In this document: positions 57,206 to 64,000 of the stretch, piece after piece
Layout: each line of letters opens with the position of its first letter
Numbering within the stretch: position 1 is the stretch's first letter
Assembly: GCA_013204155.1 (NCBI GenBank)
Contig: JABMOK010000186.1
Coordinates: 16,210-80,209 of the forward strand
Source of the DNA: Pseudohongiella sp.
GTDB taxonomy: Bacteria; Pseudomonadota; Gammaproteobacteria; Pseudomonadales; Pseudohongiellaceae
DNA length: 64,000 nucleotides
Direction of reading: 5' to 3'
Program-made: the position numbers and the translations under genes
The notes under the pieces: generated by a model
The model's database searches: none
Told to the model about the DNA's origin: nothing
What the model saw: only the letters and a program-made list of their open reading frames with translations

Positions 57206-57468
57206 GAACCCGCCACCGCTTTGCGTCGAGACGATGAATATCCCTGATTGTTGCAGAACGAGGCGCTTTACCGTGGCAGAATTCAGGCCTCGGGGAATTG
57301 AATGAGAACCCGGATTTGTCGCTTAACGGCAACAGCCGCGCTGGGTTTGGGTTTTGTAGTGAGTGGGGTTGCAGCTAGACCCCGGTTCCCCGAGCACATT
57401 CTGGTGTGCGTCGGCGCGTGGCTGTGTTTAACTTACTTCGGGTGAATCACTCTCTTGTCTGGAATTCC

Positions 57469-57873
57469 ATGTTGAAAATAGTAGAGTCGGAAATTGAGTT
57501 CAGCGCTATCCGCGCCAGTGGTCCGGGTGGGCAGAATGTGAATAAAGTATCGACTGCCGTGCAGCTTCGATTTGATATTCATCGTTCAAGCTTGCCGCAA
57601 ACAACCAAAGACCGACTGATGAAATATTCTGATCGCCGGATTAACAAAGAAGGCGCCATTGTTATTAAAGCCCAACGTTTTCGAAGTCAGGACAAAAACA
57701 AACAAGATGCTATTGATCGATTGCATAAATTGGTAGCCGAGGGGTCGAAAGTAGAACAAAAACGAATCGCAACCAGACCGGGCAGAGCGGCAAAAGAGCG
57801 AAGGCTAAAAGAAAAGAAAAGATTGGGTGACAAGAAGGTCCGCCGAGGCAATATCGGCTCACTGGATCAGTAA
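57469..57873 (+). CDS. arfB: Peptidyl-tRNA hydrolase ArfB / class I release factor-like
   Basis: A 134-residue ribosome-rescue factor. The catalytic GGQ lies in IRASGPGGQNVNKVST (~residue 14-29) and the basic C-terminal tail (RPGRAAKERRLKEKKRLGDKKVRRG) enters the mRNA channel of stalled ribosomes. It hydrolyses peptidyl-tRNA on non-stop complexes. Size and tail match ArfB (YaeJ) rather than RF1/RF2. Confidence 0.92.
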   Translation: MLKIVESEIEFSAIRASGPGGQNVNKVSTAVQLRFDIHRSSLPQTTKDRLMKYSDRRINKEGAIVIKAQRFRSQDKNKQDAIDRLHKLVAEGSKVEQKRIATRPGRAAKERRLKEKKRLGDKKVRRGNIGSLDQ

Positions 57874-57890
57874 GCTAAGAGGGATTCACT

Positions 57891-58274
57891 GTGGTGATCA
57901 AAAGCATTTCACATATCACCGTTTATGTTAGCGATCAGGACCAGGCTCTGCGTTGGTATCAGAATAATCTGGGCTTCGAGGTTTGTATGGACAACGATGT
58001 AATGCTTCCCGGTAAGCGTTGGTTAACCGTCTGCCCTGCCGGCAATCAGGCACTACAATTTGTATTAGTGTTGGCGAGTAACGAAGAAGAGCAAAGCCGA
58101 GTGGGCAATAATCTTATGACCGTGTTGGCGAGTAATGATTGTATCGGTGATATGGCTACCCTGGCTCGGCAAGAAGTTGAAATTGTCGGTCCACCGGAAG
58201 AAATGCCCTGGGGTATATCGGGTATTATTCGGGATTTATACGGCAATCCTTATAATTTGGTAGGCCCACGGTAG
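57891..58274 (+). CDS. VOC (glyoxalase-like) family protein
   Basis: A 127-residue single-module VOC protein. SHITVYVSDQDQALRWYQNNLGFEV gives the first metal His; the C-terminal ...IIRDLYGNPYNLVGP lacks the usual Glu ligand and has Asn. Possibly a bleomycin-resistance- or glyoxalase-like enzyme; substrate unknown. 17 bp after arfB, likely co-transcribed. GTG start. Confidence 0.8.
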   Translation: MVIKSISHITVYVSDQDQALRWYQNNLGFEVCMDNDVMLPGKRWLTVCPAGNQALQFVLVLASNEEEQSRVGNNLMTVLASNDCIGDMATLARQEVEIVGPPEEMPWGISGIIRDLYGNPYNLVGPR

Positions 58275-58440
58275 ATTGATTCACTTTTAATTAAAAACAA
58301 GCAAGCTGAAAGGCTGGTAGGGAGGTCTGTGAGTAGTCTCTGGGCCTGATAACAGCGAAGAAATGCAATATAGTAGCTGCTAGGAATTTAGTTCTATACA
58401 ATCATTTCGGAATAATAATAATCGTCAAAGGAATAAGCTA

Positions 58441-59472
58441 ATGAAAAAATCACTCGCGATATTTGGCCTGGTGCTGCTTGCCGGCAACTCGATCCAGGTT
58501 CTTGCTCAGACCATCAGCCCTGCAGCGGCGCAGTTGGCGCTCGAGGCGCGCACCCCACAGATCAATGTCATTGAGGAAATTCTACCGCTACGCATCCCGG
58601 GCCATACCCTGGGTGAGACCGAGGGCGTGGCGATGAATAAGGACGGCCATCTGTTCGTCTATTCGCGCACCGGCTTTAGCGGCTCCTCGCGCGGAGGCAA
58701 TGCAGCCAAGCTGTTTGAGTTCGACCAGAATTTTAATTATGTAAAGGAATGGATTCCCGATTCCTATGGCGAGTCGTTTGCCCATGTAGTGCGCGTCGAT
58801 CCGGAGCAAAATGTCTGGGTTGTGGACGAAGGCTCCAACACGGTAATCAAGGTGGACCCGACCGGCCTGATACAGATGGTTTTGGGTCGCAAGCCGGAAT
58901 CCCTCGACTGGTGGGAAGAGTTTGTTGAGCAGGGCGACACGGACACAGACCTGCATCCGGAGGGCAGAATGGGCACCTTTAACCGTCCGACGGACGTCGC
59001 CTGGGGCCCGGACGGCAGCATTTTTGTCAGCGACGGCTACAACAACTCGCGCGTGGTCAAGATCTCCAAGGACGGTGTCTGGGAGAAGACCTTCGGCACC
59101 TTTGGCGATGGCGACGGCCAGATGCGCACCCCGCACGGGATCGCGGCAGGCTATGGTCATGTCTATGTCGCGGACCGCGGCAATCGCCGTATTCAGGTGT
59201 TCGACTACGACCTGAACTTCGAGAGATACATCACCAATATCGGCGCGCCCTGGACCGTACAGGTGACGCCAAAATATATCTATAGCGGTGACGGTAATGG
59301 CAAGATATATCGTCTCGACCATGAAGGCAACCTGCTGGGTTGGGCCCAGACCAGTCTGGGACAGGGCCAGACCGGATGCCTGATTCACTCCCTCGAGGCC
59401 GTAAGTGATACCGTCCTCTACAAGGGCGCCTGCTCCTTGTGGAATGTTGAAAAATTCACCTTTCCTGAGTAA
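58441..59472 (+). CDS. Exported NHL-repeat beta-propeller protein
   Basis: A 343-residue protein with a signal peptide ending VLA|QTISP and about six NHL repeats (e.g. FAHVVRVDPEQNVWVVDEGSNTVIKV; GHVYVADRGNRRIQVF). The closest recognisable group is the peptidyl-alpha-hydroxyglycine amidating-lyase-like NHL family in bacteria; activity unproven. Codon choice is visibly more GC-rich than that of the neighbours on either side. AAAGGA precedes ATG 58441. Confidence 0.8.
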   Translation: MKKSLAIFGLVLLAGNSIQVLAQTISPAAAQLALEARTPQINVIEEILPLRIPGHTLGETEGVAMNKDGHLFVYSRTGFSGSSRGGNAAKLFEFDQNFNYVKEWIPDSYGESFAHVVRVDPEQNVWVVDEGSNTVIKVDPTGLIQMVLGRKPESLDWWEEFVEQGDTDTDLHPEGRMGTFNRPTDVAWGPDGSIFVSDGYNNSRVVKISKDGVWEKTFGTFGDGDGQMRTPHGIAAGYGHVYVADRGNRRIQVFDYDLNFERYITNIGAPWTVQVTPKYIYSGDGNGKIYRLDHEGNLLGWAQTSLGQGQTGCLIHSLEAVSDTVLYKGACSLWNVEKFTFPE

Positions 59473-59775
59473 CCCCGAAGGGGTCAGATGCAGTCTGGCA
59501 TTTCAAGACAGTATCTGACTCCATCTCAAAGTGAATGTCAGCTTCTGGTTGTGAGTTCAATTGGTCAGCGCAACACACTACTATTGTAAGTAAAAGGTGG
59601 AGTGCTGCATCATGGTTTATCGAACCCGACTGAAATACACAGATTCAATGAAGTCCTTTATTTGGGACCGATACGGGCAAGCTGTTCGAGGAACTCAAGA
59701 GACGCAAGGTCTTTCGAGTGGCCGCGGTGTATGCTCTGGTGGCCTGAGTGCTAATACAGAATAGGGATAATTGAG
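59473..59775. other. Intergenic interval with hairpins and gene remnant
   Basis: CCCC-GAA-GGGG (59473-59483) is followed by a nested inverted repeat, GTCAGAT (59483-59489) with ATCTGAC (59513-59519) and inner GTCT/AGAC; no T-run follows. The GGGGTCAGA outer end recalls the hairpin at 48044. Further right is the gene remnant listed at 59673. Confidence 0.6.
59673..59747 (+). pseudogene. Remnant: N-terminal fragment of a TPR/adenylate-cyclase-family protein
   Basis: Twenty-four codons then TGA encode LFEELKRRKVFRVAAVYAL and V-A. This is the start of the cytoplasmic/TM junction found at the N terminus of a large family of winged-helix, TPR or cyclase-type membrane proteins (normally followed by a transmembrane helix of ~20 residues). 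No start codon precedes it and nothing of the body follows, so it is a decayed fragment. Confidence 0.6.
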
Positions 59776-60381
59776 ATGATGCGTGCGTTGAAAATCGGTT
59801 TGCTGGTGGTCGTAGCCCTCGTTGTCATATCACTCCTGACACTGCGCGTAACCGGCCTAGAGCCCCAATACATCGATCCCCGTAGTGAAGCGTTTGCCGA
59901 GAACGGCCGGAGTTCCTCTCCGGGATTGTGGCTCACAGGGGAGGTCGTGCGTGAATCAGTGCCGAATTGGGACTGGGTCAACGACGTCAACGACCCGATC
60001 CGTGGAAACACGATAATGCTCGAGACTCGTACCTCGTATGGGATCCCCCACTCGGTCATGATTAACCTTACCGCCCGCGGCGACAAACTCTACATTGGTG
60101 GAAGCGAACAAGATTCCAGACTACAAAAGGAGTTCCCCGACTCAAAAGCGTGGTGGGCTAACATCGAACGCGATCCGCGCGTACGCATGAAAATCGACGG
60201 AAAGATCTACGAAATGACGGTAGCATTGATTGCCGATCGAGCCGAAGTTGCCCAATTAATTGGCAGGGACCCCGTTACGAAAGTAATGGCTGCAGACGGG
60301 AAGGAACAGATCACCGGGGTGAGGCACTACTGGCGCGTTTACCAGCGAAACATCCCAGAGTATGGGGACGGCTCGCATTGA
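59776..60381 (+). CDS. Predicted membrane-anchored split-barrel (nitroreductase/F420-like) protein
   Basis: A 201-residue protein with one N-terminal helix (~5-25), then SVMINLTARGDKLYIGGSEQ...AWWANIERDPRVRMKIDGKIYEMTVALI, a pattern of deazaflavin- or FMN-binding split barrels (the DUF385-type loop with W-x-x-N-I-x-x-D-P). Cofactor and substrate unknown. The GC-richer codon use matches the NHL gene upstream. Confidence 0.6.
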   Translation: MMRALKIGLLVVVALVVISLLTLRVTGLEPQYIDPRSEAFAENGRSSSPGLWLTGEVVRESVPNWDWVNDVNDPIRGNTIMLETRTSYGIPHSVMINLTARGDKLYIGGSEQDSRLQKEFPDSKAWWANIERDPRVRMKIDGKIYEMTVALIADRAEVAQLIGRDPVTKVMAADGKEQITGVRHYWRVYQRNIPEYGDGSH

Positions 60382-60403
60382 GATCGAGTAAAGGATTAGA
60401 TAG

Positions 60404-60928
60404 ATGAAATATCGGGCTCTGGTCAGCATCACCTTATTATTCCTGCTCTTTAATCAGGGGGTGCAGGCGCAGGATTCGCTGGTCAGTGCTGAATCCAGTT
60501 TTAGGTACATTGCCACGACTCTGGATAAATTTCGTGCCACTGGCAGGCTGGTCAATAATCCCGGAATAGACGGCGCGGATCTGGAGCACTTTATTGCCTT
60601 GCTGGATGATTTCTATCAGCAGTTCAGTCAGGGTTTCAACAGCGACAGTGCCATGTGTCAGTTTTATAGAGATCCCGAGAATGGCAGGATGACAATAGAA
60701 CAGCGAGCGGAATTAAGTTTCAGTTATTTGCGGGAGATTGGCGCGCGGCTTGAGCGTTATATTTCTATCGATGAGGATTTTCAGCTTGCGCTGGAACAAC
60801 AATTTGGCAGTATCTTGTTGCGCAATATCACGGCAGCTAAAGCGACTGCAATCAGCAATCAACGGCTGCCATCATCGAATTTCGATGAGGCAGCGATGAT
60901 TAATTTTGCCGACACGATGTGTGACTAA
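60404..60928 (+). CDS. Exported hypothetical protein
   Basis: A 174-residue protein with a signal peptide ending VQA|QDSLVS. The mature part is helical, with no recognised family; two cysteines (CQF near residue 85 and the penultimate CD) could form a disulphide. It converges with the thiolase gene three bases away. Confidence 0.65.
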   Translation: MKYRALVSITLLFLLFNQGVQAQDSLVSAESSFRYIATTLDKFRATGRLVNNPGIDGADLEHFIALLDDFYQQFSQGFNSDSAMCQFYRDPENGRMTIEQRAELSFSYLREIGARLERYISIDEDFQLALEQQFGSILLRNITAAKATAISNQRLPSSNFDEAAMINFADTMCD

Positions 60929-60931
60929 GCA

Positions 60932-62116
60932 CTAATAAACTTCAAATAATCCAGCCGCTCCCATACCGCCGCCCACACACATGGTACAGACAACGTATTT
61001 GGCACCGCGCCGCTTACCTTCGATCAATGCGTGTCCCACCATGCGCGCGCCACTCATGCCATAGGGGTGACCTATGGAGATAGCACCACCATTGACGTTA
61101 AGTAATTCATTGGGAATGCCCAGTGTGTCCCGACAATAGATTACTTGCACGGCAAAGGCTTCATTCAGTTCCCATAAGCCGATATCGTCCATTTTCAAAT
61201 TATTACGCGCCAGCAGTTTGGGTATGGCGAACACCGGACCGATTCCCATCTCATCCGGTTCCAGACCCGCGACCGCCATGCCACGGTAGGCGCCCAGAGG
61301 CTGCAAGCCTTTCTGCTCGGCGAGTTTGCTGTCCATGATGACCGAAGCCGAGGCGCCGTCGGAGAGTTGACTGGCATTGCCGGGGGTTATTACGCCGCCT
61401 TCGAATACAGGCTTTAGTCCCTGCAAGCCTTCCAGGGTAGTAGTCGGACGATTACCTTCATCCTTCTCCAGTAGCGTGTCATGAACACTTTGCTGTTTGC
61501 TTTCTTTGTCCATGAACAGCATCTTCGATGGCATAGCAACGATTTCATCATCGAATGCCCCGGCTTGCTGCGCCGCCGCCGTTCTCTGCTGGCTCTGAAA
61601 GCTATACTCATCCTGTAAATCTCTGGAGATGTTGTAACGCTTGGCGACTATTTCTGCGGTCTGTAACATCGACATATACGCGTGTTCGGATTTGGCGATG
61701 ACGCCGGGGTCCTGTGCGCGATAAGCATTGCGATGCTCATTTTGCACCAGGGAGATGGATTCCAGACCGCCACCTACAACGATAGGCATACCATCATGGA
61801 TTACTTGTTTGGCGGCGGTGGCGATTGCCATCATGCCCGAGGCGCATTGTCGGTCCATGCTCATGCCGCCGACGGAGCTTGGCAAGCCTGCCGCTACGCC
61901 AGCTGTGCGTCCAATATTCTGGCCCGATGAACCCTGCTGCATGGCGCAACCCATTATCACATCGTCTATTTCGCCCGGGTCGATGCCCGCACGCTTAACC
62001 GCTTCTGCGATAGCATGACCACCCAGGCTTGGTGCATCGGTGTCATTAAAGGCGCCGCGATAGGCCTTGCCTATCGGCGTTCTGGCGGTGGATACAATTA
62101 CTGCTTCTTTAGTCAT
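60932..62116 (-). CDS. Acetyl-CoA C-acetyltransferase (thiolase)
   Basis: A 394-residue thiolase. The nucleophile is in MDRQCASGM (~residue 88), His in [14 protein letters not shown], and the second Cys in [10 protein letters not shown]. It resembles AtoB/FadI-type degradative thiolases. ATG 62116 is fixed by GGAG a few bases upstream; the frame to 62131 is discarded. It lies 130 bp downstream of the UGSC selenoprotein on the same strand. Confidence 0.9.
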   Translation of the reverse strand: MTKEAVIVSTARTPIGKAYRGAFNDTDAPSLGGHAIAEAVKRAGIDPGEIDDVIMGCAMQQGSSGQNIGRTAGVAAGLPSSVGGMSMDRQCASGMMAIATAAKQVIHDGMPIVVGGGLESISLVQNEHRNAYRAQDPGVIAKSEHAYMSMLQTAEIVAKRYNISRDLQDEYSFQSQQRTAAAQQAGAFDDEIVAMPSKMLFMDKESKQQSVHDTLLEKDEGNRPTTTLEGLQGLKPVFEGGVITPGNASQLSDGASASVIMDSKLAEQKGLQPLGAYRGMAVAGLEPDEMGIGPVFAIPKLLARNNLKMDDIGLWELNEAFAVQVIYCRDTLGIPNELLNVNGGAISIGHPYGMSGARMVGHALIEGKRRGAKYVVCTMCVGGGMGAAGLFEVY

Positions 62117-62215
62117 TCCAATCTCCATCATTACAACAATTTAATTTTCTCAGGCCTGGCACTAGCGGGCTCGACAGTCTTACTCTGTCTGGGCTTTCTG
62201 CGTTTGATCGCAAAC

Positions 62216-62260
62216 CTGTTTTTCGAAAATCTATTTTTCGCAAATCTATTTTTCGCAAAT
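62216..62260. repeat. Tandem repeat, 15 bp x3, overlapping the selenoprotein stop
   Basis: CTGTTTTTCGAAAAT, then two identical CTATTTTTCGCAAAT units. Read on the minus strand the unit ends ...AAATAG; the copy at 62246-62260 supplies the last four codons (I-C-E-K) and the TAG stop of the selenoprotein, and two more copies follow. Confidence 0.95.
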
Positions 62261-62770
62261 CAATGCGAAAATAGCGTCGATCGAATCTCTGGCCAGTTCG
62301 ACCATCTCCGCATCCGTGCGATCCTGAATGGGATGGGGAACGAAGACACTTGCCGGTTTAATGCCGAGGGATTTTCCCTGCGCCGCCGCCGCTTCAACAA
62401 ATTCACAGGAAGCGATAAATCCCGAAGGGAGTCCTCTGCTTTCCAGGTTCATGATGTCATGCAAACTGCACGAGGTACATGAGCCTCAGTCGGCGAGGCC
62501 TTCAATGACAGCGTCACATTCCACGCCTATTTGCTGAGTAAGTGCCGCGGGTGCTGTTCGGGCGAACGTTGGCTTGGCGTAGCGCTTTACTATGGCGCCG
62601 GCTGCTTCTAAATGTTTCTGTACTTCGTCGAGCAGCTCTTTGCCGCGTGGCTTGGAGATATCGAGTAGTCCGATTGTTGCTCCTGCGAGAGTTGCGAGTC
62701 TGGGCAACAACTGGCGCTCAGAGGGTTGCAGTTCCGCAGTCGGGTCTAGCAGGCATGTTTGACTGGTCAT
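62246..62770 (-). CDS. UGSC-motif selenoprotein (TGA at 62488-62486 reads as selenocysteine)
   Basis: A 174-residue protein in one frame interrupted by a single TGA: ...AVIEGLAD-U-GSCTSCSLHDIMNLE... The stretch U-G-S-C, and homology on both sides of the TGA (before: LLDISKPRGKELLDEV; after: RGLPSGFIASCEFVEAAAAQ), identify the UGSC family, known with Sec or Cys at this position. A candidate bacterial SECIS lies immediately downstream of the TGA. The protein has no signal peptide. The C-x2-C after the Sec suggests a redox role; the reaction is unknown. Automatic ORF calling splits it into two. Confidence 0.88.
62454..62480 (-). promoter_or_regulatory. Candidate bacterial SECIS element
   Basis: Starting 5 nt past the UGA: AUGU pairs with ACAU, then GUGCA with UGCAU (one G-U), capped by a GUU loop whose first base is G and which lies ~20 nt after the UGA. 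Bacterial SECIS elements are short stems directly behind the UGA with a guanosine in the loop. The internal ACCUC is unpaired. Confidence 0.6.
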
Positions 62771-62832
62771 GTTTTTCTCTCTTTTTTCTATCGATTGGCC
62801 GGTTTTAAATTTAAAGGGTTCAATTTCTGTTG

Positions 62833-62980
62833 GTGTTGGGTATTGATTCTATTCTATCGATTAATATTGTTTTGAATTCGACTGATTCAACTTCTATTTG
62901 TCTTTAGTATTGGTTCTGATTCTCTATTCTATCCATTAGTCTTGTGTTGAATTCGACTGATTCAACTTCTATTTGTCTTT
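62833..62980. repeat. 75-bp direct repeat x2 with internal dyads
   Basis: Two degenerate ~75 bp copies; the identical 34-bp core is at 62872-62905 and 62947-62980. Each core holds TTGAAT-N7-ATTCAA, a perfect 6-bp dyad. The array fills the 225 bp between the selenoprotein gene (start 62770) and the gene whose stop is at 62996, so it is upstream of the selenoprotein and may contain its operator. Confidence 0.9.
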
Positions 62981-62995
62981 CATTTTTGTTCTGTT

Positions 62996-64000
62996 CTATT
63001 CTATCTTTTGTGAAACCAGTTGACTGCCTCGTTCCCCTGCGGCTACCCAGCCAGCAATAATTGCCGAGAACAAACCGGCGCTGCCGCCGGTGGTAACAAT
63101 GTGCAAACCATCGTCTCTAAATTTATTCAACAGCGTATCTTTGAATTGAATCGGCATGCCTTCGGAAATGCCATGCGCTCCGCGAACAACTTCGGCGCCG
63201 GGTATTGTTAATTCCTTATAGAGGGCTTCACGAAGATCGGATTTCGACCAACCGCCCAGACGAAATACGCGACGATGCTCCGGGCTAACGACTAAAATTG
63301 CATCCGCGAGGCCGTACCATTTTGTATTGACTATAGCTCGCAAACTATTCGCCATGGTTTTTGCTAAAGACTCTGGCGTACGAGACTGTTGATCGACAAT
63401 GGCTTGCAGACCATCTCCGGCGAACAGACTGATGACAGAGTCCTTGCGCTGATAGCCTCGATCCATTGCCAGACTGGGCCAGTCTTCATCGGATTCATCT
63501 TCGGCAAAGCAGAAAGTGAATTTGCCCGGGTTTCCCATGGTCGCCCGATCGATGCCCCCTGGTACCCCGCCGCCCACATTGCGTATCAATAGCTGCAACG
63601 CGCGACCGATGGTGGCATTGGCCCGATTGCCTTGTCCAAGCGCGTTAACGCCTGAGTTCATGCCAATCTGTTTGGCGATCGGTCCGCTGACGACCATTAC
63701 CGGCGATGAAAAATAGGTGGTACACAACAGGCCGTGCATGCAGAAGGGGTCTTGTAAGGCTGCCTCAACAGAGGCGATAACGACGGGGAAATATTCCGGC
63801 TTGCAGCCAGCCATTACCGCATTGATTGCCAGTTTTTCAATGCTACAGGGGACATTGTCGGGTGGAATATTGCCCAGCAGATCATCGGCATTTCGATCAG
63901 TGCCATTCAGCATCCTCATTACCCGCAGGGGAGTCGGCGGCACCACGGGCAGGCCATCACTCCAGCCACGATCGAAACAGGCCTCCATAATGTCTTCGGC
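62996..64000 (-). CDS. Conserved protein of unknown function, partner of UGSC selenoprotein (5' end outside window)
   Basis: At least 334 residues; the frame is open through the window edge (A-E-D-I before M-E-A-C-F-D-R-G-W), so the ATG at 63988 is probably internal. Visible motifs: WSDGLPVVPPTP, NAVMAGCKPEYFPVVIA, GLLCTTYFSSPVMVVSG, GMNSGVNALGQGNRANATIGRA and VTTGGSAGLFS. I have a general memory of this family beside UGSC genes but no known activity. No membrane segment or signal peptide is seen. It is co-oriented with the selenoprotein gene. Confidence 0.7.
   Translation of the reverse strand, partial: AEDIMEACFDRGWSDGLPVVPPTPLRVMRMLNGTDRNADDLLGNIPPDNVPCSIEKLAINAVMAGCKPEYFPVVIASVEAALQDPFCMHGLLCTTYFSSPVMVVSGPIAKQIGMNSGVNALGQGNRANATIGRALQLLIRNVGGGVPGGIDRATMGNPGKFTFCFAEDESDEDWPSLAMDRGYQRKDSVISLFAGDGLQAIVDQQSRTPESLAKTMANSLRAIVNTKWYGLADAILVVSPEHRRVFRLGGWSKSDLREALYKELTIPGAEVVRGAHGISEGMPIQFKDTLLNKFRDDGLHIVTTGGSAGLFSAIIAGWVAAGERGSQLVSQKIE

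Noticed and set aside
62246-62464. A separate 72-residue gene starting at TTG 62464
   Set aside because: It is the continuation of the frame past the UGA of the UGSC selenoprotein.

Overview
The window reads as a chromosomal segment of an aerobic, probably marine gammaproteobacterium. The case rests on a TonB-dependent receptor, Pal, a four-cysteine FNR/Anr-type regulator with matching boxes, an FNR-linked universal-stress cluster, many beta-oxidation genes, a fused trpE(G) and a UGA-encoded UGSC selenoprotein of a kind known from ocean metagenomes. No rRNA, tRNA, CRISPR array, transposase or phage gene was seen. Exact taxonomy cannot be read from the sequence.

Layout. 1-8280: TonB receptor (5' part), MFS permease, patatin lipase, a GNAT/small lipoprotein/thioesterase run, HAD phosphatase with an amidohydrolase, and a sodium:solute symporter. 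8281-8993: a gene-free block with two long bulged hairpins, one nested beside the other. 8994-14693: ThDP enzyme, aldo/keto reductase, DUF4105 protein, Pal. 15049-21975: an acyl-CoA dehydrogenase (ACAD) pair whose first member carries a TAA, then histidine phosphatase, APH-like kinase, SDR, and a split polyamine-synthase-like pair. 22081-33848: a FadH-like reductase and a stress/low-oxygen cluster with the FNR regulator, four Usp proteins, DUF5676 protein, cardiolipin synthase, EEP nuclease, DksA-like protein, ion channel and cytochrome c'-like lipoprotein; four FNR boxes lie here. 33852-42547: beta-oxidation block (ACAD, thiolase, FadB/J-like, Zn alcohol dehydrogenase, second ACAD pair). 42632-47979: mixed housekeeping and unknown genes. 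48044-48500: a second copy of the hairpin element. 48651-51027: trp leader peptide and trpE(G). 51035-57112: S1/P1 nuclease and a complete livKHMGF-type ABC operon. 57469-60928: ArfB-like factor, VOC protein, and a stretch of different base composition. 60932-64000: thiolase, UGSC selenoprotein and its neighbour.

Three cross-cutting patterns stand out. (1) A MITE-like repeat family whose hairpins keep the same bulges and loop while the stems change in a compensated way. (2) Short tandem arrays (7-18 bp units, a different sequence at each site) that sit on or just downstream of stop codons at most sites. (3) A local FNR/Anr regulon in which each box is placed to fit a class II promoter. The ORF at 62486-62770 is not a complete gene: its TGA reads as selenocysteine, joining it to the ORF at 62246-62464.
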